Positions 39,293 to 48,890 of a stretch of 64,000 nt of DNA are shown here, in pieces. Below the pieces are notes generated by a model. It ran no database searches. It was not told the DNA's origin and was given only the letters and a program-made list of their open reading frames with translations. Location of the stretch: NCBI GenBank assembly GCA_002482965.1, contig DLGZ01000050.1, positions 44,432-108,431 of the forward strand. Reading direction: 5' to 3'. Position numbers and translations under genes: made by a program. Numbering within the stretch: position 1 is the first letter of the stretch; every line of letters starts with the position of its first letter. Source of the DNA: Verrucomicrobiaceae bacterium UBA7681 (GTDB lineage Bacteria; Verrucomicrobiota; Verrucomicrobiia; Verrucomicrobiales; Verrucomicrobiaceae).

Positions 39293-40849
39293 ATGATCCG
39301 GCCCCATACGCCGCCAGAAACGCCCGACGACAAGCCCGCACGAAGCGGAGAGGCGGGTGGTGCATGGGCATCGCCATGGGAGCTGGATCTAGAGTGGCTG
39401 GATGCGCCGCCGGGGAAGAAGACCCGCTACGTCGAGGAGAGGAAGGCCCCTGCCCCGCCGTCGCGTAAGCCAGCGGCAGCGCCCGCTCCACGGGTGCAAA
39501 CGCCAGCGGAGGCTGCCAAGGCACCCGTTGCGCCGCCTTCCAGACTCGTGACTAAGCCGCGGCCCAGGCGCGCGGTGGAGCGCGAGGCCTCATGGTCCAC
39601 GCTGGCCATCCTGAGCATGGGCTTGCTGGCCTTGGTCTTCATCGCCTGGCTGTATGTGGACGATCAGGCACCGGGCCTGGATAAAGACCTGCTTTTGAAC
39701 CGGCCGGTCGATCAGGCACCGACGATTCAGACCCCTGACAAGCTGCGCAAGTTTTTGCAGGCGCTGGTCCCTTTTGAAAATGCACAGCTCGCAGGCAAAC
39801 CGCCGTGGCTGTGGGACACGCCCACGCTCTCGCGCATCGTGCAGTCGAACGGAGCAGCGCTCGACAATCTGCGAGATCTGCTGGAGGACGCCGACTGGCA
39901 TGCCGCGCATGCGGCATGGCATGCCGCCGACCCATGCGAAGACCCGCGCTGGCGTCAGGTGCTGGTGCTGAAGCAGGCGGAGGCCGCGTACCTCTCCCGA
40001 CGCATGCATGAGGAAGAGGCGTTTACTGCGGCGATCGATCTCGCGGAACTTGGCTGGCGGCTGGAGCAAATCTGGGCCTGGCCCTCCTGCTACAAGCGCT
40101 CGCTGGAGGCGCAGACACTTGCGGCCCAGACGCTGGCTGATCTGCTGCGGCAGACCAGGCTGCCGGAGGCCACGCTGCGGCAGTTTCAGCGCCAGTTCAA
40201 TGTCTGCCAGCCCACGACGGAAACACTGCTGGGCGCGATGAATGCGTTTTATGTGCATGAGAAAAAACTCATTCTCGGTCCGAAGAGCGGCGAGAATCTC
40301 GACACCATGCCCGGCGGCGTGCAGCTTCACCGTCCAGGCCGGTTGTTTTTCAAACCGTATGAAACCCTGCAGCATTTCGCCACGGCGTTCCGGGAGATTA
40401 AAAATGAAGCGCAGACACCGCTGGTCCTCACCGCCGAGGTGCGGCTGAAAGGCGACGCAGCCGCTGAGGCTTCCTACCAGCCAAATTCCGCGGGGCTGGC
40501 CTACTACCGTCAGCGCATGAAGACTTATACTTCCCTGCCCGCTGAGCTTGGGATCGCACGTACCCGTGGCAATTTGATCATCACCTTGTTTGCAGTGCGG
40601 CGCTGCATTGCCGAGAAAAAAATGCTGCCTGCCACCCTCGAACAACTGCGCACGTTCAACTTCCTGCTCGATGTGCCTGTCGATCCCTACACGGGTGCTC
40701 CGCTGCAATACAACCTGGCACGCGGTCTGATCTGGTCCGTGGGCAATGATCTGAAATCCGCCAACGGTGTGGCTACGGAACCGCCCATGAAGGATGCGGC
40801 TGAGCCGACGGTGGAACTGGGCATCGCGGTGGTGGGAGTGGCGAAGTAG
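39293..40849 (+). CDS. Hypothetical single-span membrane protein
   Basis: I do not recognise a named family. The 518-residue protein has a disordered Pro/Ala/Lys-rich cytosolic part (1-98), one membrane span (about 102-122; LAILSMGLLALVFIAWLYV), then an extracytoplasmic helical domain. Near the end, LLDVPVDPYTGAPLQYN is a motif often seen in PVC-phylum hypothetical proteins. Start is the ATG at 39293; the upstream ATG at 39257 adds 12 residues of no clear pattern. It lies between the PKS locus and the Uma2 gene and seems independent of both. Confidence 0.75.
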   Translation: MIRPHTPPETPDDKPARSGEAGGAWASPWELDLEWLDAPPGKKTRYVEERKAPAPPSRKPAAAPAPRVQTPAEAAKAPVAPPSRLVTKPRPRRAVEREASWSTLAILSMGLLALVFIAWLYVDDQAPGLDKDLLLNRPVDQAPTIQTPDKLRKFLQALVPFENAQLAGKPPWLWDTPTLSRIVQSNGAALDNLRDLLEDADWHAAHAAWHAADPCEDPRWRQVLVLKQAEAAYLSRRMHEEEAFTAAIDLAELGWRLEQIWAWPSCYKRSLEAQTLAAQTLADLLRQTRLPEATLRQFQRQFNVCQPTTETLLGAMNAFYVHEKKLILGPKSGENLDTMPGGVQLHRPGRLFFKPYETLQHFATAFREIKNEAQTPLVLTAEVRLKGDAAAEASYQPNSAGLAYYRQRMKTYTSLPAELGIARTRGNLIITLFAVRRCIAEKKMLPATLEQLRTFNFLLDVPVDPYTGAPLQYNLARGLIWSVGNDLKSANGVATEPPMKDAAEPTVELGIAVVGVAK

Positions 40850-40899
40850 GGCGAGGTGCGCGGGCTTGCGTTTTAGCCAGTCGCCTGATAGAATCCCAC

Positions 40900-41490
40900 A
40901 TGGCCGTTTTGTCTCCATTGCCCGAGCCGCCCGCCTCCATGCGCCAGCGCACGACGGTGGAGGAGTTGTATCGACTCTATGAGGGGCGTGATCCGGCGGA
41001 TACGCAGCGGATGGAACTCATCGAAGGAGAGATTGTCTTCATGATGCCGCCCGGACCTTTGCATGCTGGATTTACCGATGAAGCAGACGACGTGATCCGT
41101 CGTAAAGTGGGAGGTGCTTACCGTGTGCGTTGTCAGCACCCAATCCGCATCAACCGCCACAACGAACCGCAGCCGGACATCGCAGTGGTAAAGCTGCGCA
41201 AGGATGCGTATGCGCTTTCCCATCCGGATCCCGATGATGTGCTGCTGATCATTGAGGTGTCTGACACCTCCTTGGAATTCGATTTGAATGCCAAGCGTCG
41301 CACCTATGCCAAAGCGGAGATCGCGGAGTATTGGGTGCTGGACGTGAACTCGCGCGAACTGCACGTCTTTTTGAACCCATGGGAAGGTGACTACACGCAG
41401 CACTCAACGCACAAGGGTGATGACGAAGTGGTCTGCACGACCATCTCCGGGCTCAAGGTCAGTGTGCGTGAGCTTATGCCGGCGATTTGA
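40900..41490 (+). CDS. Uma2-family (DUF820) putative endonuclease
   Basis: The 196-residue protein has a PD-(D/E)xK-type core: ELIEGEIVFMMPPGPLH, an EPQPDIAVVK strand with the catalytic Asp, VLLIIEVSDTSLEFDLNAKR with E and K, and AEIAEYWVLD with a conserved Glu. Uma2 proteins are expanded in cyanobacteria and some PVC bacteria; their DNA target is unknown. The gene is separate from its neighbours. A hairpin element follows the stop codon. Confidence 0.85.
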   Translation: MAVLSPLPEPPASMRQRTTVEELYRLYEGRDPADTQRMELIEGEIVFMMPPGPLHAGFTDEADDVIRRKVGGAYRVRCQHPIRINRHNEPQPDIAVVKLRKDAYALSHPDPDDVLLIIEVSDTSLEFDLNAKRRTYAKAEIAEYWVLDVNSRELHVFLNPWEGDYTQHSTHKGDDEVVCTTISGLKVSVRELMPAI

Positions 41491-41493
41491 GAG

Positions 41494-41534
41494 GGGAAGT
41501 TCCTTCTTGCTGCACAGCAACAAGGCTACTTTTT
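41494..41534. repeat. Dispersed hairpin element, short inverted copy
   Basis: Read on the minus strand it begins AAAAAGTAGCC and ends GGAACTTCC, flanking one hairpin (TTGCTG/CAGCAA core). It is a shortened relative of the 6247 element in opposite orientation. The AAAAGTAG edge supplies the TAG stop codon of the convergent oligopeptide-binding gene (41526-41528). Confidence 0.7.
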
Positions 41535-43115
41535 CCACCGCATGCAGCGGAAGGGATGATCGTCGATCAGATTGGCCTGCACGCCGGTGAGGCGGTCGGC
41601 GTGGTAGAACTGCACGCCGACGTAGTGGTAGATGGGGAGGATGACGGCTTCGTCGGTGACGAGGAGTTTTTCGGCCTGCTGGAAGAGGGTGTTGCGTTGA
41701 TTCAAATCGGGCTCGCGGGCGGCGGCGGCGATGAGTTCATCGTACCCGGCGTTGGCCCAGCCGGTGCGGTTGTTGCCGCTGGCAGAGAGGAACATTTCCA
41801 AAAACGTGCCGGGGTCGTTGTAGTCGCCCACCCAACTGCTGCGGCAGAGGTGGTAGTTTTTCTCCTTCATGGAGGAGAGGTAAATCTTCCATTCCTGCTT
41901 CGCGAGATCGACGCTGACACCGAGGTGCTCCTGCCACATGGCCTGGAGCTCGACGGCGATGTTGCGCTCGACGGGTTTGGGGAAGTAGAGATATTCGACG
42001 CGGGGGAAGCCTTTGCCGCCGGGATAGCCTGCTTCAGCGAGGAGCTTGCGTGCGCGCTCGGGATCGAACTCAGGGCCGGGTGGTGGCTGGTAGTTTTGGC
42101 CGGTGCCGGGCGGGGTTAGGCTGAAGGCGTTGCGCTCGCCGAGCTGGGTGATTTTTTCGGTGATGCGCTTGCGATCAATCGCGAGTGAGAAGGCGAGGCG
42201 GATCTTCGGATTGTCAAAGGGCGCGCGGGTGACGTTGAAGCGGGTGAAGTAGCTGCCGAGGAAGGGACCGGTGTGGAAGTAGTCCTGCTGCTTGAGTTTG
42301 ACGGTGAGGGAGGTGGGGACCATGCCCTTGTCCATGATGAGATCGGCCTGGCCGGTGAGGAAGTAATTGATGGCGGTGTTCGGCTCCGAGATGGGCAGGA
42401 TTTCGATGCTCTTCATCGGCACGTTGGCGGTGTCCCAGTAGCGCTCGTTGCAGCGCAGCACGATGCGGTCATCCAGCAGCCAGTCTTCGAGCGTGTAGGA
42501 GCCATTGCCGATCAAGGAGCCCGGCTTGATCCAGGCGGTGCCGTGTTTTTCAATGATGTGCTGCGGCACGGGGTAGAACGCGGTGAAGGCGCAGAGGTCG
42601 ATGAAATAAGGCGTGGGATTTTCGAGCTCGACGCGGAGGGTGCGATCATCCAGCGCCGTCACACCGACCTGCGTGAAATCCTTGAGCGTGCCTTCGTGAA
42701 ACTGCCGGGCGTTTTTGATGACGTAGAGCTGGCTGGCGTAGTCGGCGCCGAACTCGGGGGTGAGCACGCGTTTCCATGAGTAGAGGAAGTCCACCGTGGT
42801 GAGGGGTGTGCCATCACTCCAGGTCGTGTTGGGGCGCAGATGGAATGTGTAGGTCTTGCGGTCCGGCGTCATCTCCCAGCGTTCTGCCATGCCGGGCTGG
42901 GGCTTCCCTGCTTCATCAATGCGGCAGAGTCCCTCAAACAAGGCGGAGGCGATGCGCATGCCGACCTGATCGGTCACGATGTGCGGATCGATGCTCTCTG
43001 GCTCCGCGCCATTGATGAAGACGAGGTCTGCACGCGGTCGTGACTTGCCGCAGGCGGCGAGGGAGAGCAGGAGTGCGGCGGCGAGGGCGAGACGGATCAC
43101 GCGAAAAGTTAGCAC
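41526..43115 (-). CDS. Oligopeptide ABC transporter substrate-binding lipoprotein (family 5)
   Basis: The roughly 529-residue protein begins with a lipoprotein signal whose lipobox is SLAAC, then mature sequence GAEPESIDPHIV (family 5 opening), TYTFHLRPNTTWSDG, VGVTALDDRTLRVELENPTP, LIGNGSYTLEDW and AFSLAIDRKRI. This is the OppA/DppA fold that binds peptides in the periplasm for uptake. The GTG at 43115 gives a normal signal; the longer reading from 43193 does not. No permease or ATPase genes are adjacent, so it is an orphan receptor here. Its last codons abut the 41494 repeat, which provides the stop. Confidence 0.9.
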   Translation of the reverse strand: MLTFRVIRLALAAALLLSLAACGKSRPRADLVFINGAEPESIDPHIVTDQVGMRIASALFEGLCRIDEAGKPQPGMAERWEMTPDRKTYTFHLRPNTTWSDGTPLTTVDFLYSWKRVLTPEFGADYASQLYVIKNARQFHEGTLKDFTQVGVTALDDRTLRVELENPTPYFIDLCAFTAFYPVPQHIIEKHGTAWIKPGSLIGNGSYTLEDWLLDDRIVLRCNERYWDTANVPMKSIEILPISEPNTAINYFLTGQADLIMDKGMVPTSLTVKLKQQDYFHTGPFLGSYFTRFNVTRAPFDNPKIRLAFSLAIDRKRITEKITQLGERNAFSLTPPGTGQNYQPPPGPEFDPERARKLLAEAGYPGGKGFPRVEYLYFPKPVERNIAVELQAMWQEHLGVSVDLAKQEWKIYLSSMKEKNYHLCRSSWVGDYNDPGTFLEMFLSASGNNRTGWANAGYDELIAAAAREPDLNQRNTLFQQAEKLLVTDEAVILPIYHYVGVQFYHADRLTGVQANLIDDHPFRCMRWKK

Positions 43116-43207
43116 ACGGTTGCAACGGTCCGCAGCACAATCCTTGCATCCTGCTGCAATGATTTGCCTGCACACAGCGTTCCCAACGCCCAACTTTTTT
43201 CCAACTC

Positions 43208-44890
43208 ATGCGCATTCTCTGCCTTCTCACGCTCCTTGCCGTCTCCGCCCGTGCGGAATTGAAACTCCCGGCCATCATTGGCGACAACATGGTGCTGCAG
43301 CAGAAGCAGGCGAATCCTGTCTGGGGCTGGGACACGCCGGGCACGGAGGTGAAGGTGACGTTTGCGGGTCAGACCAAGACCGCCAAGGCTGGCGCGGATG
43401 GCAAGTGGACGGTGAAGCTGGATGCGGTGCCGGCAAATGCGCAGCCTGCGACGATCACGATCAAGGGCAGCAGCACCAAGGAACTGAAAAACGTGCTCGT
43501 GGGCGAAGTGTGGATCTGCTCCGGCCAGTCGAACATGGGGTTCAATCTTTCCAGCACTTGGGATGCGGATCTGGACATCGCGCAGGCCAAGTATCCTCAA
43601 ATTCGCCTCATCTCGGTGCCGCAGGTCGGCACGCAGGAGATTCAGGACGACTTCAAAGGTCAGTGGGAGGAATGCAGCCCGGCCAATGCAGGGGCGTTCA
43701 CCGCAGTGGGCTATCATTTTGGCCGTGTGTTGCATGAGATGCTCGGCGTGCCGGTGGGTCTGATTGACAATGCCTGGGGCGGCAGCGCCTGCGAAGCTTG
43801 GGTGAAACGCGATCTGCTGGAAAAAGATCCGCGCTTTGCCTCGATCATTGAACGCTGGAAGCAGACGGAGGCGACTTTCACACAGGCGACCTTTGACAAG
43901 CAGGTGGCCGATCACAAAGCCAAGGTGGATGCCTGGGCCAAGGCACGTGCTGAAGCAGCCAAAGCAAAGACCATGTTTACCGCCCAGGCACCGCGTGCGC
44001 CGCAGAATCCGCTGACTGGCCAGCACCGTCCGGGCAATCTGTATGCGGGCGTGCTGCATCCGACGATTGGCTATGGCATCAAGGGCGTAATCTGGTATCA
44101 GGGTGAGTCGAATGCCAGCCGCGCGAAGGAGTATGGCGAGCTGTTTCCCTTCATGATCGAGCATTGGCGCAAAGAGTGGAACCAGGGCGATTTCCCCTTC
44201 TACTGGGTGCAACTGGCTGACTTCAAGGCCTACCAGACGGAGCCCGTGGAGAGCGACTGGGCCGAACTGCGTGAAGCGCAGACACGCACGATGAGCAAGC
44301 TGCCGCACACCGGCCAGTGCGTGATCACCGACCTCGGTGAAGCGAACGACATCCATCCGAAGAACAAGCGCGACGTGGCCGAGCGCCTCGCGCGCTGGGC
44401 TTTGGTGAAGGATTACGATCAGAAGCTGCCGTATCGCAGTCCTGAGCTCAAAGACGCGAAGTTTGACGGTGGCAAAGCGCTGCTGACTTTCGACTACACC
44501 CCGCAAGGCCTGCGCACCGTCGATACGGATGAGGTCAAAGGCTTCGCGATCTGCGGTGAAGACAAGAAGTGGGTGTGGGCGAAGGCCAGCATCATTGGCG
44601 GCTCGAAGAAAGGCACGAACCAGATCGAAGTGAGCGCTGAGGGCGTCGTCAAGCCTGTGGCCGTGCGTTATGCCTGGGCTGACAATCCTATCTGCAATGT
44701 CTATTCCGCCGAAGGCCTGCCGGTGACGCCGTTCCGCACGGATGATTTTCCGATGATCACCGATCCGGCCAATCAGAAGAGCCTTGAGGCGCAGAATGCC
44801 AAGCAAAGGGAAGAGCTCGTGAAGCTCAGAAAAAAACAGGCAGAACTGCAGAAGGTCATCGAGGCTAAGAAAAACGCCGGGAAAAAATAG
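43208..44890 (+). CDS. Sialate O-acetylesterase-like exported esterase
   Basis: The 560-residue protein has a signal peptide (1-16), a beta-sandwich opening (LPAIIGDNMVLQQKQANPVWGW), the SGNH-type nucleophile motif in WICSGQSNM (Ser about 109), NAWGGSACEAW, GVIWYQGESNASRA, and the distal EANDIHPKNKRDVAERLA with Asp and His. It removes acetyl groups from sugars such as sialic acid or other glycans. A charged helical tail (about 515-560) is predicted to form a coiled coil. It is divergent from the peptide-binding lipoprotein gene, 92 bases apart. Fits the glycan-degrading profile of the window, along with the sulfatases. Confidence 0.92.
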   Translation: MRILCLLTLLAVSARAELKLPAIIGDNMVLQQKQANPVWGWDTPGTEVKVTFAGQTKTAKAGADGKWTVKLDAVPANAQPATITIKGSSTKELKNVLVGEVWICSGQSNMGFNLSSTWDADLDIAQAKYPQIRLISVPQVGTQEIQDDFKGQWEECSPANAGAFTAVGYHFGRVLHEMLGVPVGLIDNAWGGSACEAWVKRDLLEKDPRFASIIERWKQTEATFTQATFDKQVADHKAKVDAWAKARAEAAKAKTMFTAQAPRAPQNPLTGQHRPGNLYAGVLHPTIGYGIKGVIWYQGESNASRAKEYGELFPFMIEHWRKEWNQGDFPFYWVQLADFKAYQTEPVESDWAELREAQTRTMSKLPHTGQCVITDLGEANDIHPKNKRDVAERLARWALVKDYDQKLPYRSPELKDAKFDGGKALLTFDYTPQGLRTVDTDEVKGFAICGEDKKWVWAKASIIGGSKKGTNQIEVSAEGVVKPVAVRYAWADNPICNVYSAEGLPVTPFRTDDFPMITDPANQKSLEAQNAKQREELVKLRKKQAELQKVIEAKKNAGKK

Positions 44891-44976
44891 GCGCTGGTCT
44901 GCGCTGAGATTATTTCTTCAGCAAACTTGTGTTAGAAGCGGCGGGGCGCGTATGTTTGTGACTTCACGTCACCCGC

Positions 44977-46479
44977 ATGAACACCCGACCGCTTCTGTCT
45001 CTTTTCGCCCTGGCTCTGCTTCCTTCTGCCCTCTGCGCGCAACCCGCCATGGCACCGCCCCCGGCGACTCAGCCCATCGATGTGAAATCAGGCGCTTGGG
45101 AAGGCATCGTGAACATTGATGTTTCCGTGCTCGTCCCCGATTACCGTGAGCCGTGGAATGCCGGACAGCCCAGCGGTGGCAGCGGCACCGGATTTCTCAT
45201 TGGCAAAAACCGTTTTCTGACCAATGCGCACGTCGTCAGCAATGCTACGCGCATTTTGATCCGCACCACGAACGATCCTGAGCCGCATCCGGCCAAGATC
45301 GTCCACATCGCGCATGATTGTGACCTCGCGTTGATCGAAGCCGAGGACGGAAGTCACTTTGAAAAGCTCAAGCCACTGGACTTCGGCGGCATCCCACAGC
45401 TCAACACCGAAGTGATCGCGATCGGTTATCCCATCGGCGGTGATCGCATTTCCGTGACGCGCGGCGTGGTGTCACGCATCGACTTCCGGCCTTACAGCCA
45501 TACGAGCGTGGACTCACATCTCGCGATTCAGGTGGATGCCGCGATCAATCCTGGCAACTCCGGCGGGCCGGTGATGCAGGAAGGCAAAGTCGTCGGTGTG
45601 GCCTTCCAGGGCTTCAGCGGTCGGGTGGCGCAGAACGTCGGCTACATGATTCCGGTGCCGGTGATCAAGCGCTTCCTCAAAGACATTGAAGACGGTCGCT
45701 ACGATCACTATGTGGATCTCGCGGCGAGCGATTTTCCCATTGAAAATCCAGCGCAGGCCAAGGCGCTCGGCACCAATGGCGATGGCGTGGGCGTGATGGT
45801 CGGAGACGTGGAGCCGCAGGGCAGCGTGGGCGATCTGCTGAAGATCGGCGATGTCATTCTGAGTATTGATGACAATCCGGTGATGAACAACGGACTCGTG
45901 CGCTTTGAAGGCGAGCTGATGGACATGAATGAAATCGTCGAGCGCAAGTTCGCCGGCGACACGATCAAGCTGAAGTACATGCGCGACGGCAAAAAGCTGG
46001 AAACCACGGTGACGCTGAAGCGCTTTGATCCCTATGTACGCCTGGGCGCGCAGTACAACCAGCGTCCGCGCTACATCGTCAACGCCGGGCTCGTGTTTCA
46101 GCCGCTGGACCGCAACCTGATGGACGCCCATCAGATGCGCGACGACACGGTGAACTACGTCTTCGACAACTTCCTGACCGACAAGCTCTACGTGGAGCGG
46201 CCCGAGCCCGTGGTGCTGACGAACGTGCTGCCAGATGAAGTGAACACCTGGATCACTCCGTATGCGCACAGCGTGGTGGATGAAATCAACGGCGTGAAAA
46301 TCAAATCACTCAAGGATGTGCAGACTGCGCTGGCCAAAAAGGACAAGCCGTTCATCGAGATCGTGCTGCTGGAAAAAAACCGCCCGCTGGTGCTCAAGCG
46401 AGAGCTCGCCGAAGACGCGCACAAACGCATCATGGCGACCTACAACATTCTGGAAGACTCCTATCTTGGCGATGAATAG
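44977..46479 (+). CDS. Exported S1C (DegP/HtrA-like) serine protease with PDZ domains
   Basis: The 500-residue protein has a signal peptide (1-21), then a trypsin-like domain with an intact triad: H85 in LTNAHVV, D116 in HDCDLALIE, and S195 in NPGNSGGPV. A PDZ-type domain follows (about 255-350; GVMVGDVEPQGSVGDLLKIGD), then a second, more diverged PDZ-like region to the end. HtrA proteins degrade or refold periplasmic proteins. The next gene, 41 bases downstream, is a paralogue that lost the triad, so the two are probably cotranscribed and may form a mixed complex. Confidence 0.92.
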   Translation: MNTRPLLSLFALALLPSALCAQPAMAPPPATQPIDVKSGAWEGIVNIDVSVLVPDYREPWNAGQPSGGSGTGFLIGKNRFLTNAHVVSNATRILIRTTNDPEPHPAKIVHIAHDCDLALIEAEDGSHFEKLKPLDFGGIPQLNTEVIAIGYPIGGDRISVTRGVVSRIDFRPYSHTSVDSHLAIQVDAAINPGNSGGPVMQEGKVVGVAFQGFSGRVAQNVGYMIPVPVIKRFLKDIEDGRYDHYVDLAASDFPIENPAQAKALGTNGDGVGVMVGDVEPQGSVGDLLKIGDVILSIDDNPVMNNGLVRFEGELMDMNEIVERKFAGDTIKLKYMRDGKKLETTVTLKRFDPYVRLGAQYNQRPRYIVNAGLVFQPLDRNLMDAHQMRDDTVNYVFDNFLTDKLYVERPEPVVLTNVLPDEVNTWITPYAHSVVDEINGVKIKSLKDVQTALAKKDKPFIEIVLLEKNRPLVLKRELAEDAHKRIMATYNILEDSYLGDE

Positions 46480-46520
46480 CCGCACGATCCGACTTTGAAC
46501 CTTTCAGCCTCGACGCATCC

Positions 46521-48065
46521 ATGAAGCTTTCCCAGATTTTCCTTTTCCTCGTACTCGGTGCAGCCACTCTGCCGGCGCAGACCCCTGATGCCCCCAAAAA
46601 GAAGCGCCCGCCCGCAGTGACCGAAGGTCCCGCCGTCGCGCAGCAGGTGGTGCAAAACAACTCGCTGGTGCGGGTGAACGCGACTTCCCAGTCCTACAGC
46701 CTGCATCTGCCCTGGCAGAAGGAGTCTCCTTCAAGCAGGCGTGGACTTGGCGTGGTCCTCGACGGCAACCGGGTTCTGGTCACGGGGCAGATGGTGGCGG
46801 ACTCCACTTACATCGAGCTCGAGCTGCCGGAGAAAGGCCAGAAGATTCCCGCGAAGGTGGTCGCGGTGGATTATGAAGCCAACCTAGCCTTGTTGGAGTC
46901 GGTGCCTTCGGACAGGCAGAAGGCCTTCTTTGCCGGACTCAAACCGATGGCGGTGGACACCAGTGCGCGCATTGAAGACAAGGTGGACATTTTGCAGACG
47001 GGACGTGTGGGCGAGCTGATCAAAAGCGAGCTGAAAATCGGCAAGGTGCTCACGCGCCGCTACAATGTCGAAGGCTCGGGCTTTCTGGTCTATGAGGCCA
47101 ACAACATTGTGCGCAGCGAGGCGAACAGCTTCACCCTGCCGGTGGTCAAAAACGGCAAGCTCGTCGGTTTGCTGCTGAGCTATGACTCGAAGAACCAGGT
47201 CACCACCATTCTGCCCGCACCGATCATCGAACACTTTCTAAAGGACGTGGCGGACGGCAGCTATGAAGGCTTCCCCAGCCTCGGCATGGAGCTGCAGTCC
47301 ACCCTGGACGAGCAGTTCCGCGAATACCTCGGGCTCAAGCCTGATGCGCCGGGCGTGCTCATCAGCATGGTCATGAAAGGCGGCTCCGCTGAGAAATCCG
47401 GCATGAAGAAGGGGGACATCCTGGTGGCCATCAATGGGTTTGCCATTGATTCACGCGGTGACTACAAGGACCCGCAGTTCGGCGCGCTCAGCTCCAGCCA
47501 CCTCGTGCGCGGCCGTGCCTATGTGGGTGACAAGGTCGAGATCAAAGTGATTCGCGAAGGCAAGGAAGTGACGCTGAATGGAGAGCTCACGCGCCGCAAG
47601 CCAGATGACTACCTCGTGCTGCCCTACCTGTTCGACAAAGGCCCGCGCTATGTGCTGATGGGCGGGCTGCTGTTTCAGGAGCTGTCACGCCCCTATCTGG
47701 ACGCCTTTGGCGAGGAGCAGCGCGGCGGTGCCATCCTGCGGCTCTCCCACATCGCCTCCCATCCTGACAAGTCTGAGGAGGAAGGCCGCAAGAAGATCGT
47801 CTTCCTCAGCCTCGTGCTGCCAACCCCCAGCGCCCAAGGCTATGAAAAGCTGGGCGGGCAGGTGGTCAATAAAGTGAACGGCAAGGCCATCAACGACCTC
47901 AACGATCTGGCGGATGCCTTCAAGAACGCCAAGGACAGCGTGCACGTCATCGAACTCAATGACTTCCCACACATCATCTATCTCGACTCCTTCAATGCTG
48001 AACGCGACAACATGCGCCTGCTTGATGGGGCGTACCGCATCGGCAGTCTGAAGCGGCTGGAGTAA
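46521..48065 (+). CDS. Catalytically inactive paralogue of the S1C protease (pseudoprotease)
   Basis: The 514-residue exported protein aligns along its length with its upstream neighbour, but each catalytic residue is changed: H85 becomes Q90 (VLVTGQMV), D116 becomes N121 (YEANLALLE), and the GNSGG loop becomes EANSFTLP, with the Ser position occupied by Phe (F204). PDZ-like sequence is retained (about 270-360; LISMVMKGGSAEKSGMKKGD). A signal peptide (1-19) exports it. Fold is kept but peptidase activity should be absent, so a regulatory, substrate-binding or adaptor role toward the active protease is likely (inference). Confidence 0.85.
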   Translation: MKLSQIFLFLVLGAATLPAQTPDAPKKKRPPAVTEGPAVAQQVVQNNSLVRVNATSQSYSLHLPWQKESPSSRRGLGVVLDGNRVLVTGQMVADSTYIELELPEKGQKIPAKVVAVDYEANLALLESVPSDRQKAFFAGLKPMAVDTSARIEDKVDILQTGRVGELIKSELKIGKVLTRRYNVEGSGFLVYEANNIVRSEANSFTLPVVKNGKLVGLLLSYDSKNQVTTILPAPIIEHFLKDVADGSYEGFPSLGMELQSTLDEQFREYLGLKPDAPGVLISMVMKGGSAEKSGMKKGDILVAINGFAIDSRGDYKDPQFGALSSSHLVRGRAYVGDKVEIKVIREGKEVTLNGELTRRKPDDYLVLPYLFDKGPRYVLMGGLLFQELSRPYLDAFGEEQRGGAILRLSHIASHPDKSEEEGRKKIVFLSLVLPTPSAQGYEKLGGQVVNKVNGKAINDLNDLADAFKNAKDSVHVIELNDFPHIIYLDSFNAERDNMRLLDGAYRIGSLKRLE

Positions 48066-48068
48066 TTG

Positions 48069-48758
48069 TTACTTCACCGCACCGATCAGCGTCTGCAGCC
48101 GCGACACCTGCGCTTTCAGCAGGGTGATCTCCGCCTCCATCCTCGCGCGCCAGTCGGCATCGGATGAATCTTCCACCACCGGCGGAGCCGGGGCATGGGC
48201 GGAGAGGGTGGCAGCTTCTGCGCCTGCCACCTCGCCACAGAGCAGATGCATGAACTGCGCCACGCGCTGGCCGGGGCCGGCGGGGATGCACTGCACCAGC
48301 GGGCCTTCGTTGAAGCCGATGAGCTCGGCCAGCGTGTTTTCCACGCTGGGCATGTCGGGAAATTCAAACAGGCGTTCGGTGCGCTGGCGCAGCTCGCCTG
48401 CTGTTTGTGATCCGCGCAGCAGCAGCATGCACAGCAGCGCCATGTGGGAGCGGTCCAGGCCTTGCAGCTTGCCCTTGAGGTTGTGCCGGTACTTCAGCGT
48501 GCGACCGCCCACGATGTTGACTTCAAAGACGTAGCCGTGGGATTTCATCGACTCCAGCGCCCGCAGCACGGTGCGTTCGTCATAGCGGACGATGGGGTCG
48601 CGGTTCGTGGTCTGGTTGCAGGCGGTAACGAGCGCATTGAGCGTCATCGGATAGTAATCCGGCAGCGTGATTTCTTTTTCGATCAAGCATCCCATGACTC
48701 GGGCGGCTTCGGGAGTGAGCGTGAACAGGATGGCGGAGGTGACAGATTCGGCGGACAT
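48069..48758 (-). CDS. YceH-family (DUF480) protein
   Basis: The 229-residue protein matches YceH: LTPEAARVMGCLIEKEITLPDYYPMTLNAL, then CNQTTNRDPIV, MLLLRGSQTAGELRQR and EGPLVQCIPAGPGQRVAQ, followed by a coiled-coil tail (about 200-229). The fold is two winged-helix units, so a nucleic-acid role is possible; no activity is established. Start is ATG at 48758; a longer reading adds 10 residues. It is convergent with the pseudoprotease gene, 3 bases apart. Confidence 0.9.
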   Translation of the reverse strand: MSAESVTSAILFTLTPEAARVMGCLIEKEITLPDYYPMTLNALVTACNQTTNRDPIVRYDERTVLRALESMKSHGYVFEVNIVGGRTLKYRHNLKGKLQGLDRSHMALLCMLLLRGSQTAGELRQRTERLFEFPDMPSVENTLAELIGFNEGPLVQCIPAGPGQRVAQFMHLLCGEVAGAEAATLSAHAPAPPVVEDSSDADWRARMEAEITLLKAQVSRLQTLIGAVK

Positions 48759-48890
48759 GTGAAATAGCTTGGAAAAAGCGGGCACCATCCACGGCTGCAG
48801 GCTGCGTTCAACTTCCGGTCATGGATGGTTTTAAAGGAATGCGAAATTATTTCTGAATACTTCCTGAAGTACGGCGTCGAATGGTCTGGT

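Noticed and set aside
39590..40918. 442-residue minus-strand frame
   Set aside because: It is a shadow of the single-span membrane protein gene at 39293-40849 and shows no recognisable domain or signal.
43109..44806. Long 565-residue open frame on the minus strand
   Set aside because: It is antisense to the sialate O-acetylesterase gene, whose motifs are clear. The translated product is His/Arg/Leu-rich with no domain; long antisense frames are common in GC-rich genes.
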